Source: an uncultured Ruminococcus sp. (GTDB taxonomy: Bacteria; Bacillota; Clostridia; Oscillospirales; Ruminococcaceae). Taken from it: DNA of 12,433 nt. Below are positions 1 to 6,729 of the stretch, one piece after another (the first letter of the stretch is position 1; each line of letters begins with the position of its first letter). Both the position numbers and the translations under genes were made by a program. Where the stretch lies: NCBI GenBank assembly GCA_902464115.1, contig CABQIF010000062.1, positions 1-12,433 of the forward strand, written 5' to 3'. The notes beneath the pieces were generated by a model. The model was not told the DNA's origin. It saw nothing but the letters and a program-made list of their open reading frames with translations, and did not search any database.

Positions 1-1
1 C

Positions 2-67
2 CAGTTTGAAAAAATTGCTGCAAAACGAGTTGCAGATTTGGTTCTGGCAATTGCAGCAGTGCTGTAA
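2..67 (+). CDS. C-terminal end of an unidentified protein (5' truncated by window edge)
   Basis: An open frame enters from the left edge and ends at TAA 65-67, giving 21 residues that finish IAAKRVADLVLAIAAVL. The composition (alternating Ala, Val, Leu with Lys/Arg) is that of an amphipathic terminal helix of a soluble protein. Too little is visible to name a family. A weak 5-bp hairpin (76-80 with 89-93) follows without a clear T-run, so read-through into the next gene, 89 nt downstream, is possible. Confidence 0.5.
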   Translation, partial: QFEKIAAKRVADLVLAIAAVL

Positions 68-156
68 AAATTCTATCTGATTTTTCATTCAGACAAACAC
101 TTTTTGAAGCGGCTTTGCATAGAATAACAACATCACACGATGAGGGGAGTTATTTC

Positions 157-1182
157 ATGCAGCCGCTTTCTTTTTTCTTTGACGACACCATTCCACTCCG
201 CCTTTCTGAACAACATCCACAATTTTTTCTGCTAACCGGCGGAACGGCTGCCCTGAAAGAACGCCTACTGCAAGCCGTTTCCAAAGCTGGAATGCAGCAA
301 GTTCAGCAACAATTCTACCATGCAAATGCCCTCTGCGGTCTGTTCTTTCCCAATCTTCATCTCGTGTTTTTCGATGCAGACCGATTTACTGTACTGCCCC
401 GTCTGGGCTGTCCCGAACTGGATACTTATTCTATTTCGCTGCACGACTGCTATTCCAGCCAGATTCTGCAAAACCATGCAGAAGCCATTCGCTACAGCTA
501 TGCAGAATTACAGGAGAACGAGGAACACGCTCTGCTCCTGCAATCCGCAGCAGAACAGGCATTCGCTCATTTCTGTTCCCTGACAGAAGCAGCAGTGTCA
601 CCGGAACAGTTCCCGAAACAGTCCCTCCCCCGTCATGCCACTGAACACGGCACGCTGGAACTGCGGCAGCTGCAGGGCTGCACACCGGAAGGCGTTCTCA
701 TGCAGCCCCTGCCCGCAGACTGGAACACGACCGTTCTGTTAGACTCTTGGTATACTGCCGGAAGCAGTTTCTTGGAGCAGCTTTCCATGGAAGCCGTTCA
801 AAAGGGCGACCATGCCATTCTCTGCACCCATCCCCTGCAATTAGAATTGCCGGTACAACTGCTCCTGCCGGAACGAAAGCAGGCTTATATTTTACAGGGC
901 AGCTTGTTCGGCGAACAGTTTCCGGAATGCAATCCCTGTTCTCTGCAAGACTGCTATACCCCACACACCCTGCAAGCACAAATGGTACAAATGCAGCTGA
1001 CAGCTGCCCTGCTGCAAAACAATATGAAAGCCTATACCGGCATGCTGCGAGTTGCACAGGGTGTTCGCACAGTCATGCAGCAATATTATCAGGTGGCGGA
1101 GAAACCCATTCAAATTCAAAAACAACTGGCACAGCTGCTCTGTGCGTTTCATCAGGCAGAAACAAGTCACTCAGATTGTTAA
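157..1182 (+). CDS. Degenerate PRK06851-like tandem P-loop ATPase relative (P-loops lost)
   Basis: 341 aa from ATG 157, which has a strong ribosome site GAGGGGAG at 142-149, 7 nt upstream. A TTG at 115 would add 14 residues but has no such site. From memory of the Clostridia PRK06851 family (about 360 aa, two P-loop halves), I recognise the same skeleton twice. Half one has a strand plus LLTGGTAALKERLL (25-38) where the family has a GGPGTGKS-type P-loop, then HANALCGLFFPNLHLVFFDA (55-74) and PRLGCPELDTYSISL. Half two has LRQLQGCTPEGVL (169-181), matching the family's F-x-x-A-x-TPEG segment, then VLLDSWYTAGSSFLEQL (193-209) at the second P-loop, then THPLQLELPVQLLLPE. Neither P-loop keeps GxxxxGK[ST], so nucleotide binding by the usual mode is unlikely. 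The C-terminus (270-335) is helical and Gln-rich. There is no signal peptide or membrane segment. The family's function is unknown to me. The alignment is recalled, not computed. Confidence 0.6.
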   Translation: MQPLSFFFDDTIPLRLSEQHPQFFLLTGGTAALKERLLQAVSKAGMQQVQQQFYHANALCGLFFPNLHLVFFDADRFTVLPRLGCPELDTYSISLHDCYSSQILQNHAEAIRYSYAELQENEEHALLLQSAAEQAFAHFCSLTEAAVSPEQFPKQSLPRHATEHGTLELRQLQGCTPEGVLMQPLPADWNTTVLLDSWYTAGSSFLEQLSMEAVQKGDHAILCTHPLQLELPVQLLLPERKQAYILQGSLFGEQFPECNPCSLQDCYTPHTLQAQMVQMQLTAALLQNNMKAYTGMLRVAQGVRTVMQQYYQVAEKPIQIQKQLAQLLCAFHQAETSHSDC

Positions 1183-1260
1183 TTTTCTGTAAATCTTGCT
1201 GCTGCTTTTCTGCAAAGTTGAAATGGTTTCCAGTGTTTCTTGCTGATTTTTCAGATGCAA

Positions 1261-1288
1261 TGCAAAAAATTTTTTTTGCAGTTTTTTT
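1261..1288 (+). terminator. AU-rich intrinsic terminator after the PRK06851-like gene
   Basis: TGCAAAAAA (1261-1269) pairs with the run ending TTTTTTGCA (to 1280), followed by G and seven T (1282-1288). The hairpin is almost all A-U except the TGCA base, so it is weak by GC content. It sits about 80 nt after the stop codon and is the best termination signal before the tRNA promoter. The rest of 1183-1375 is very AT-rich and shows no gene. Confidence 0.5.
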
Positions 1289-1342
1289 GAAAAAGTCGCT
1301 GAAAAATAGAAAAAGTGCCGAAATTCCGCTGTTTTGCTACTG

Positions 1343-1404
1343 AAAAAAATTTTTTGAAAAAATTGAAAAAAGGGGTTGACAAATTGGATGAGATGGTGTA
1401 TAAT
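1343..1404 (+). promoter_or_regulatory. Perfect consensus sigma-A promoter with upstream A-tracts, driving the tRNA operon
   Basis: The -35 box TTGACA (1376-1381) and -10 box TATAAT (1399-1404) are both exact consensus, with the optimal 17-nt spacer. Immediately upstream are A-tracts at 1343-1355 (A7T6), 1357-1362 and 1366-1371, spaced about one helical turn apart, as in UP elements or bent DNA of strong stable-RNA promoters. Transcription should start near 1411, about 50 nt before the first tRNA. Confidence 0.9.
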
Positions 1405-1418
1405 AATACATGTCGTCA

Positions 1419-1445
1419 CGGAGCGGTTGAAAAACAAACGTTCCG
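1419..1445 (+). other. Hairpin in the 5' leader of the tRNA precursor
   Basis: CGGAGCG (1419-1425) pairs with CGTTCCG (1439-1445), 7 bp with one G-U pair, around a 13-nt A-rich loop. It lies between the promoter start site and the first tRNA. It could protect the 5' end of the transcript or present the leader for RNase P processing. No T-run follows, so it is not a terminator. Confidence 0.45.
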
Positions 1446-1461
1446 GAGAGGATAGAATGAT

Positions 1462-1537
1462 GGGAGCTTAGCTCAGCTGGGAGAGCATCTGCCTTACAAG
1501 CAGAGGGTCACAGGTTCGAGCCCTGTTGTTCCCACCA
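1462..1537 (+). tRNA. tRNA-Val (anticodon UAC)
   Basis: 76 nt with encoded CCA (1535-1537). The acceptor arm GGGAGCU pairs with UGUUCCC, with one G-U pair and one terminal mismatch. The anticodon stem is TCTGC (1488-1492) with GCAGA, and the loop CTTACAA carries anticodon TAC at 1495-1497. The T-arm ACAGG/CCTGT has loop TTCGAGC. First gene of a three-tRNA operon. The gap to the next tRNA is 6 nt. Confidence 0.96.
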
Positions 1538-1543
1538 TTATAT

Positions 1544-1619
1544 GCGGATGTAGCTCATCTGGTAGAGCGCCACCTTGCCAAGGTGGAGGTAGCGAGTTCG
1601 AGCCTCGTAATCCGCTCCA
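1544..1619 (+). tRNA. tRNA-Gly (anticodon GCC)
   Basis: 76 nt with encoded CCA (1617-1619). The acceptor GCGGAUG pairs with AAUCCGC (1609-1615) except at the innermost position. The anticodon stem is CCACC/GGTGG with loop TTGCCAA, and the anticodon GCC is at 1577-1579. The T-arm contains GTTCGAGCC. Middle gene of the operon, 3 nt before tRNA-Cys. Confidence 0.96.
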
Positions 1620-1622
1620 ATC

Positions 1623-1696
1623 GGCGCTATAGCCAAGTGGTAAGGCAAAGGTCTGCAACACCTTGATCCCCAGTTCAAATCTGGGTGGCGCCTCCA
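1623..1696 (+). tRNA. tRNA-Cys (anticodon GCA)
   Basis: 74 nt with encoded CCA (1694-1696). The acceptor GGCGCUA pairs with UGGCGCC (1686-1692) along its whole length with one U-G pair. The anticodon stem is AAGGT/ACCTT with loop CTGCAAC, and the anticodon GCA is at 1655-1657. The T-arm CCCAG/CTGGG has loop TTCAAAT. Last gene of the tRNA operon. Confidence 0.96.
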
Positions 1697-1719
1697 GAAT
1701 CGTTTCTCTATGGAGAATG

Positions 1720-1745
1720 AAAAAAGTCCGAATAGGGCTTTTTTT
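1720..1745 (+). terminator. Intrinsic terminator of the tRNA operon
   Basis: A stem of six A plus GTCC (1720-1729), a GAATA loop, then GGGC and a T-run (1735-1745). Pairing gives about 10 bp with one T-G pair. It starts 23 nt after the tRNA-Cys CCA end. Confidence 0.8.
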
Positions 1746-1820
1746 GTTCTCTATTTTTCGTTTTTTCTCTCCAATTGCTTTGTTTATAAGAATACTTCTC
1801 TACAAATATATTTGCACGCA

Positions 1821-1860
1821 AAAATAAGCGATATGGTCTTTTCTCCATATCGCTTATTTT
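1821..1860. terminator. Perfect 16-bp hairpin, probable bidirectional terminator
   Basis: AAAATAAGCGATATGG (1821-1836) is an exact inverted repeat of 1845-1860, around loop TCTTTTCT. The outer arms are A/T-rich, giving T-runs after the stem in both directions. It can catch leftover plus-strand transcription from the tRNA operon and minus-strand transcription from sbcC, which stops at 2082. No gene is visible in 1746-2081, and 1861-2081 shows no further convincing structure. Confidence 0.75.
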
Positions 1861-2081
1861 GTTTCTTCTTATTAAAAAATACTGGAATCAACACCTTGCA
1901 AGTAAGTTTCCTGTGACACAAAAAGCATTTGTACATGATTTCTTTCTTGCCACACAATACATGATTTTCTCTATTCGATTTGTGGTGCAACGTGCGGAAG
2001 ATTTTCACCAGTGCAAGCCTATTCGGAAAGCTGTCCCACGAAAAACAAAGCGACAGGGCTTCCACTCATACCGCTTAACGT

Positions 2082-4877
2082 TTATTTTTTCCCGACACAA
2101 ACTGCACGACTGCCGCAGGGCGTTTTCTCTACTCGAATCTGTGCATCAAATCGCTCTGCCAATGCGGATACATGCGAGATGATTCCCACCATGCAATCAT
2201 GACCAGAAAGCTGCTGCAACAGCTGTATCGCATTCTCCAATGCCATTTCATCCAGAGAACCAAAGCCCTCATCAATGAACATCGCATTGATTTGCACGCA
2301 GCCACTCTGCTGCTGCACCGCCTCAGAAAGCCCCAATGCCAGCGACAACGATGCCAAGAATGTTTCCCCACCCGACAGCGTTTTCACATCTCGTTCTGTT
2401 CCGGTGTACTGATCCAACACGTTCAGATTTAAGCCAGAGGAAATATTCTTTCGGTCTTCCTCTTTTCGGCGAATCAGCTGATAACGGCCATTGGAAAGCT
2501 GATCTAACTTCTGATTGGCATGCTCTAAAATTCGTGTGAAATAATACGCCTGCACGTACCGCTCCAGCGAGATCCGTTCTCCGCCATGCTCGGTATTCGT
2601 TCCATTCATCATGCTGTATAATTCTTTGTAGGTCATCCACGTCTGAGAAGCCTGTTCCAGCGTTTTCAGGGACAATCGAACGGCTGCTACTGTTTCCTGT
2701 ACCTGCTGCAAGTCTGCCTTCTGCATGGCAATTTCTCGCTGTTTCTGCGACAACTGCCGGTGGCATTCCAACAAAGTCTGTTCTGCTCCTGCGGTGTCAT
2801 ACAACGGCTTCCCTGCAATTTCTGCTTCCAGTCGACTGCACGCATCCTGACAAGCTGCCAGCTGCTTTTCCAACTCTTGTACCTGTGTCTGTGCACGTTT
2901 CTGTTGCAGCTGTGCCTGCTCGATTTTCTGCCGGAAACAAAGCAACTGCTGCTGTGCCTCCTGTAATGTTCCATACTGCAAACTGTTCTGAACATAATCG
3001 CACTCGGTACGTTTTCCAGTGATTTTCTGCAATAATGCTTGTACTGCCTGCTCCTGTGCCGTCACAGCGTTTTGCAGAATCGGCAATGCTTCTTGTTTGC
3101 GTTTCAAGGCTGCCTGTTGTTCTGTCCGCTGCTGTAACTTCTCTTGCAACTGTTTTTGTTGGTTCGTCAATGCTGAGATTCCTGAACGAATTTTCTTCAG
3201 CATCACTTCCAATGTTTCCGCCGTGGTCTGTTCACTCAATTTGTGCTGCTGCAACAGCTGCTGTTTCTGCGTTTGCAGCTGTGCACAAACTGCCTGCTGT
3301 TTCTCTAGCTGGCTCTTCTGGCTCTGCATCGCCTGCAAAGCCGCTTCCTGCTGCTTTCTAGCACGCTGAAATTGCTGTTCCGAAACGGTCTGCTGCGTCT
3401 GCTCTGCCGGATGTGGATGCTCCAGTGAGCCGCAAACCGGACACGCTACCCCTGCTTGTAACTGTGCTGCAAGGTTGCCTGCCATACTCTGAAAGAACTG
3501 CTGTTCCATTGCATCGTATTTTGGCTTCTCTACCTGATAATACTGCTGGTGGGCTTGCTGTGCCTGCTGTTCTAATACGGCACAATCTGCCTCCGCCTGC
3601 CGAACTTCTGCAAACTGCTGCTGCAATTGCTGTAAAACCTGCAACGCCTGTTGCTTCTGCACCATTTTTGTCTTGGTGCTCTCCAGTTCTGCTGCACATG
3701 CTGCATGCTCTTCTACTTCTTTTTGCAGCATTGCACAAGCTTGCTGTGTCTGTTCCAGCGTTGCCTTTTTCTGTGCCTGCTCCTGCTGCAATCGCTGACT
3801 CTGCTTCTGTAAGGTCAACAATTCCTTTTGCAGGTCTGCCAAATGCTGATATTCCGGAACGCTCCGTTCCAACTGTGCCGCTGCATCCTGCCAATCGGGA
3901 ATCTGTACGGCATTGATTTCTGCCCGTTCCAATAACTCTGCTGCAACGGTCTGTCGTTGTTGCAGTTGCTGCAATTCTTTCTGCTGCTGTTCCAACCGGA
4001 AACAGTTCTGGTTGTGTCGTCTGCCCTGCTCCATCTGCTGTACCAACTGGTCTACGCTCTGCTGGAATCGCTCTTGTTCTTTCTCCAGCAAAGGCAACTG
4101 CTCCAGCCGTTCCCAACCGTCATCCTCTAAAAGCTGACAGCAAACCGGACTGGTGGCAACCGTTTTCTCTTCTGCAAGTAATTCCTGATACCGCTGTTTC
4201 CGGGTTGCTTCGTGTGGGGCAACCGTTTTCAGCTTTGCTGCAATGGAAATGGTCTGTGTGGAAATTTCCTGTGTTTTGGCATCATATCGCTGCTTCAAGC
4301 GGTCACGAATCCGCCCACAGGATTCCGTGTGAAACAGCTTGCTGAGGATCTGTCCCTTTTCAATCGAATTGGAGAGCAGAAACCGCCGGAACTCGCCCTG
4401 TGCAATCATCACAATCTGTTGAAACTGCGTGCTTTCCATGCCAATGCGTTCGGTAATTTCACAGGTAACCGTTTTAAAGCCGCTGCAAATGCAAGTCTTT
4501 TCTCCGTTCGGCAGCAGCTCATACAGCGTTGCATTTGCCTTTTGTTCCACTGTTCCAATTCCACGCTGTTTCTGCCGTTCATAAGCTGGGTTTCGCTCTA
4601 CCAGATATCGTTTCCCATTGTCCAGAAATTCCAGTCGAACTTTCGTTTCTGCGGTACTGTCGGTCAAGTATTGACTGCGGAACTGTCGGGCTTCTCGCTC
4701 TGAGCCGCTCGCTGTTCCATACAGAGCGAAACAAATTGCATCGAAAATGGTTGTCTTTCCAGCTCCCGTTTCTCCGGTAATCAAAAAGACTTCGCCATCC
4801 TGCCAGTCTGTAAAGGAGATTTTGCACGGTTCTGCAAATGCTCCAAATCCATATAATTCTAAGGTCAATGGTTTCAT
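2082..4877 (-). CDS. sbcC: Exonuclease subunit SbcC (Rad50-like SMC-type ATPase)
   Basis: 931 aa, close to the usual SbcC length of about 1,000. With SbcD it forms a nuclease complex that tethers and processes DNA ends, hairpins and protein-blocked ends in the cytoplasm. The N-terminus MKPLTLELYGFGAF is typical. Walker A GETGAGKTT is at 35-43. Long, strongly Gln-rich coiled coils run about 180-470 and 490-750, either side of a CPVC zinc hook at 479-482. The ABC signature LSGGE is at 834-838, and Walker B with the catalytic acid (FIDEGFGSLD) is around 867-876. All ATPase motifs are intact. The ATG at 4875-4877 overlaps the sbcD stop (ATGA), so translation is probably coupled. Transcription should end at the hairpin 1821-1860. 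The Gln content of the coiled coil is unusually high. Confidence 0.96.
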   Translation of the reverse strand: MKPLTLELYGFGAFAEPCKISFTDWQDGEVFLITGETGAGKTTIFDAICFALYGTASGSEREARQFRSQYLTDSTAETKVRLEFLDNGKRYLVERNPAYERQKQRGIGTVEQKANATLYELLPNGEKTCICSGFKTVTCEITERIGMESTQFQQIVMIAQGEFRRFLLSNSIEKGQILSKLFHTESCGRIRDRLKQRYDAKTQEISTQTISIAAKLKTVAPHEATRKQRYQELLAEEKTVATSPVCCQLLEDDGWERLEQLPLLEKEQERFQQSVDQLVQQMEQGRRHNQNCFRLEQQQKELQQLQQRQTVAAELLERAEINAVQIPDWQDAAAQLERSVPEYQHLADLQKELLTLQKQSQRLQQEQAQKKATLEQTQQACAMLQKEVEEHAACAAELESTKTKMVQKQQALQVLQQLQQQFAEVRQAEADCAVLEQQAQQAHQQYYQVEKPKYDAMEQQFFQSMAGNLAAQLQAGVACPVCGSLEHPHPAEQTQQTVSEQQFQRARKQQEAALQAMQSQKSQLEKQQAVCAQLQTQKQQLLQQHKLSEQTTAETLEVMLKKIRSGISALTNQQKQLQEKLQQRTEQQAALKRKQEALPILQNAVTAQEQAVQALLQKITGKRTECDYVQNSLQYGTLQEAQQQLLCFRQKIEQAQLQQKRAQTQVQELEKQLAACQDACSRLEAEIAGKPLYDTAGAEQTLLECHRQLSQKQREIAMQKADLQQVQETVAAVRLSLKTLEQASQTWMTYKELYSMMNGTNTEHGGERISLERYVQAYYFTRILEHANQKLDQLSNGRYQLIRRKEEDRKNISSGLNLNVLDQYTGTERDVKTLSGGETFLASLSLALGLSEAVQQQSGCVQINAMFIDEGFGSLDEMALENAIQLLQQLSGHDCMVGIISHVSALAERFDAQIRVEKTPCGSRAVCVGKK

Positions 4878-6013
4878 TCGCTTTCCTGCTCCTCCTCTAC
4901 CAGTTCTGTAATCAATGCCAATTCTTCCGGATGTTCTCGCAGTGGATAATGATACACGTTCTCATAAAATTCCGTCACCAAGTCCAGCAGCGATTGTTCT
5001 TCTACATGAACCGCTTCGGTTGCAGCTGCTGGCTGCCGGAGGCGTTCCCGTTCTACATAACTCAACTCCAGCGTATTTGGATAAACGACCCGCAGCTTTT
5101 CTATGGCGTTGGGAATCAATTCCAAGTCGGTCAACTCTGCCCGAATGAAATCTTCAGATGGCGTTGCATGTTCCAAAAGCTGTTCCAATGTTCCACGCAA
5201 GATTCGCATATCCTGTTTTGGATGCAGCGGAATCGTCGTGATGGTACAGTTGTCTTTCTCGTTCCACTTCAGCAGTGTCACAGATTTCCGCTGCAAGCAT
5301 TCGGAAAATGAATACTTCATCAGAGAACCGCTGTAACGAATCCGGTCACGCCGTACCCACTGCGGCTTGTGAATATGCCCCAACGCTACGTAATCATAGG
5401 CATCAAAGAGCGTGTCGGAAACCAACTGCAATCCGCCCAGCTGCGTTTCCGAATCGGATTCTTCCGGTGCTGCTCCGTTGTGCAGGACAAAGCCATGATA
5501 TAATAATAAATTGCGGTGGTTCGGGTCTGGAGGGGTCTGCTCCAAAACGGCACGGATACCATCGTCCAGCGTGGCAAAGGACTGCTCCGGAAACTGCACG
5601 GATAGCTGTGCCAGCTTGACATAGGGCAGCATCGAAATCGTCAGCGTGCCGTATGCATCGGAAAGAGAAACCGTTTCTATTTTACCGGAAAACGTTCCGG
5701 CAATGTGGATTTGATTCTTTTGCAGCAAGTCGCTGCCGAATTGCAGCCGTTCCGGAGAATCATGGTTGCCGCTAATCATGCAGACATGTACGCTTCGTTC
5801 TGCCAGCTGGGTCAAAAACCAGTCCAGCAGCTGTACCGCATCCGCCGGCGGCACGGGTTTGTCATAAATATCACCGCATAATAATAACACGGTCACCTGC
5901 TGGTCGTCTATGATTTGCAGGACTTCTTGTAATAACGCCTGCTGTATCGGCAGAAAAGAGAGGTTATAAAATCGCCGTCCAAGATGCAGGTCACTCATGT
6001 GCAGGATGTTCAT
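4874..6013 (-). CDS. sbcD: Exonuclease subunit SbcD (Mre11-like phosphodiesterase)
   Basis: 379 aa. I place the start at ATG 6011-6013 (MNILHMSDLHLG), because an AAGGAG site lies 6 nt upstream and the family begins exactly here. A GTG at 6052 would add 13 atypical residues. Mre11-type calcineurin-like phosphoesterase motifs are present in order: DLHLG with D8 and H10, GDIYD at 47-51, GNHD at 82-85, YHG with H173, and GHIHKP at 212-217. These hold two Mn2+ ions in known SbcD/Mre11 proteins. The C-terminal part (about 255-379) fits the SbcD capping domain and is Glu-rich at the end. It lies 35 nt after the DtxR-family gene on the same strand and overlaps sbcC by 4 nt. Confidence 0.96.
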   Translation of the reverse strand: MNILHMSDLHLGRRFYNLSFLPIQQALLQEVLQIIDDQQVTVLLLCGDIYDKPVPPADAVQLLDWFLTQLAERSVHVCMISGNHDSPERLQFGSDLLQKNQIHIAGTFSGKIETVSLSDAYGTLTISMLPYVKLAQLSVQFPEQSFATLDDGIRAVLEQTPPDPNHRNLLLYHGFVLHNGAAPEESDSETQLGGLQLVSDTLFDAYDYVALGHIHKPQWVRRDRIRYSGSLMKYSFSECLQRKSVTLLKWNEKDNCTITTIPLHPKQDMRILRGTLEQLLEHATPSEDFIRAELTDLELIPNAIEKLRVVYPNTLELSYVERERLRQPAAATEAVHVEEQSLLDLVTEFYENVYHYPLREHPEELALITELVEEEQESE

Positions 6014-6036
6014 AAAATGCTCCTTTTTGACACAAA

Positions 6037-6062
6037 GCCGCCATACAATCACGCATGGCGGC
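6037..6062 (-). promoter_or_regulatory. 8-bp perfect hairpin spanning the stop codon between the regulator gene and sbcD
   Basis: GCCGCCAT (6037-6044) is an exact inverted repeat of ATGGCGGC (6055-6062), with a 10-nt loop holding the regulator's stop codon (6049-6051). In the transcript only three U follow, so it is a poor terminator. It may lower read-through into sbcDC or mark an RNA processing point. The function is inferred. Confidence 0.5.
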
Positions 6063-6444
6063 CGTTTTCGGTCTGTTCCTGATTTGCTAATACATGCTGT
6101 TTAATCGCATGGAACGATTCTGCACTCAAAATATGTTCCATTCTGCACGCATCTTCTACCGCTTTCTGTGGGTCAACGCCCAAGTAAATCAGCCAGTCGG
6201 AAAGCAGGGTATGTCGTTCATACATGGTTTCTGCAATTTTTCTGCCTTCGGCGGTCAGATGCAGGTATCCCGATTCATCCATCGTCACCAAGCCTGCATT
6301 CCGCAGGTTTTTCATGGCAATGCTGACGCTCGGTTTTGAATAAGAGAGTTCATTGACAACATCAATCGAACGCACTTCACCAATTCTCTGTTGTAAAATC
6401 AAAATGGTTTCCAGATAGTTTTCAGCGGATTCTTGTATTTTCAT
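6049..6444 (-). CDS. DtxR/MntR-family metal-dependent transcriptional repressor (short form)
   Basis: 131 aa, a DNA-binding plus dimerisation form without the C-terminal SH3-like domain of DtxR/IdeR. The ATG at 6444 follows AGGAGG with a 9-nt gap. Residues 1-70 form a winged helix-turn-helix (recognition part near SKPSVSIAMKNLRNAGL, 36-52). Residues 70-115 hold the metal and dimer region: ERHTLL with H78, then EDACRMEHILS with C100, E103 and H104. The Cys at 100 is the iron-type (DtxR/IdeR) residue, where B. subtilis MntR has Glu. Position 9 is Asn, where MntR has Asp and DtxR has Met. The metal preference (Fe or Mn) therefore cannot be settled from sequence. It leads an operon with sbcD and sbcC and is divergent from a cation transporter gene. 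Self-repression is plausible. Confidence 0.9.
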   Translation of the reverse strand: MKIQESAENYLETILILQQRIGEVRSIDVVNELSYSKPSVSIAMKNLRNAGLVTMDESGYLHLTAEGRKIAETMYERHTLLSDWLIYLGVDPQKAVEDACRMEHILSAESFHAIKQHVLANQEQTENGRHA

Positions 6445-6479
6445 AATTGTACGCCTCCTGTTGGATTCCGTGGCATTTC

Positions 6480-6492
6480 TGCATAAAATGCA
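6480..6492. promoter_or_regulatory. TGCAT-type palindrome in the regulator's leader, possible operator
   Basis: TGCATAAAATGCA is palindromic in its 5-nt arms and lies about 36 nt upstream of the DtxR-family start codon. The same half-site occurs on the minus strand as TTGCATT at the -35 box and again just after the -10 box. It could be the binding site of the repressor itself. It does not match DtxR or MntR consensus sites that I know, so this is tentative. Confidence 0.3.
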
Positions 6493-6538
6493 CAGTAAAA
6501 ATGAAGTGTGGTAGAAAAACCTGTCTTCTATGAATGCA

Positions 6539-6567
6539 ATTATAACACAATTTTATCGGAAATGCAA
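6539..6567 (-). promoter_or_regulatory. Promoter of the dtxR-family/sbcD/sbcC operon
   Basis: Read on the minus strand: -35 TTGCAT (6567-6562), a 17-nt spacer, and -10 TATAAT (6544-6539). Transcription would start near 6532, leaving a leader of about 88 nt before the regulator ATG. Confidence 0.75.
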
Positions 6568-6647
6568 CCGTTTTCACAAAGAATTCAGAAAGCCCCTGTT
6601 CTGTCGTGTCATTTTTCCATTCATAAAAATATTTTTGCTGCATAGGA

Positions 6648-6676
6648 TTGACAAACGGCATCAAATTTGCTATACT
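6648..6676 (+). promoter_or_regulatory. Promoter of the CNNM/CorC-family gene
   Basis: -35 TTGACA (6648-6653), a 17-nt spacer, -10 TATACT (6671-6676). The start is expected near 6683, giving about 200 nt of leader before the transporter. It is divergent from the regulator promoter, with about 80 nt between the two -35 boxes. Confidence 0.85.
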
Positions 6677-6729
6677 GTCTTTTAAAAAATCATTCGTCCC
6701 ATCTTTCAACCAAAAAAGGAGGCTGTTTC

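Noticed and set aside
115..156. Upstream TTG start for the PRK06851-like gene
   Set aside because: It has no ribosome site, while ATG 157 has GAGGGGAG at ideal spacing.
2028..2062. Second terminator hairpin just after sbcC (CTGTC/GACAG)
   Set aside because: Only 5 bp plus a bulged extension, a long loop, and a poor T-run. The 16-bp hairpin at 1821-1860 is far better.
1859..2182. Possible plus-strand small gene between the tRNA operon and sbcC
   Set aside because: It begins within the terminator hairpin, runs into the antisense of sbcC, and has no RBS or family features.
2323..4116. Long open frames on both strands inside sbcC
   Set aside because: They are shadows of the Gln-rich coiled-coil gene. 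They lack ribosome sites and domain motifs and are low in complexity (Ala/Gly/Arg or Cys/Ser runs).
6014..6052. GTG start of sbcD overlapping the regulator's stop (GTGA)
   Set aside because: The AAGGAG site and the conserved MNILHMSDLHLG start both support ATG 6013. The extra 13 residues look like translated spacer and hairpin.
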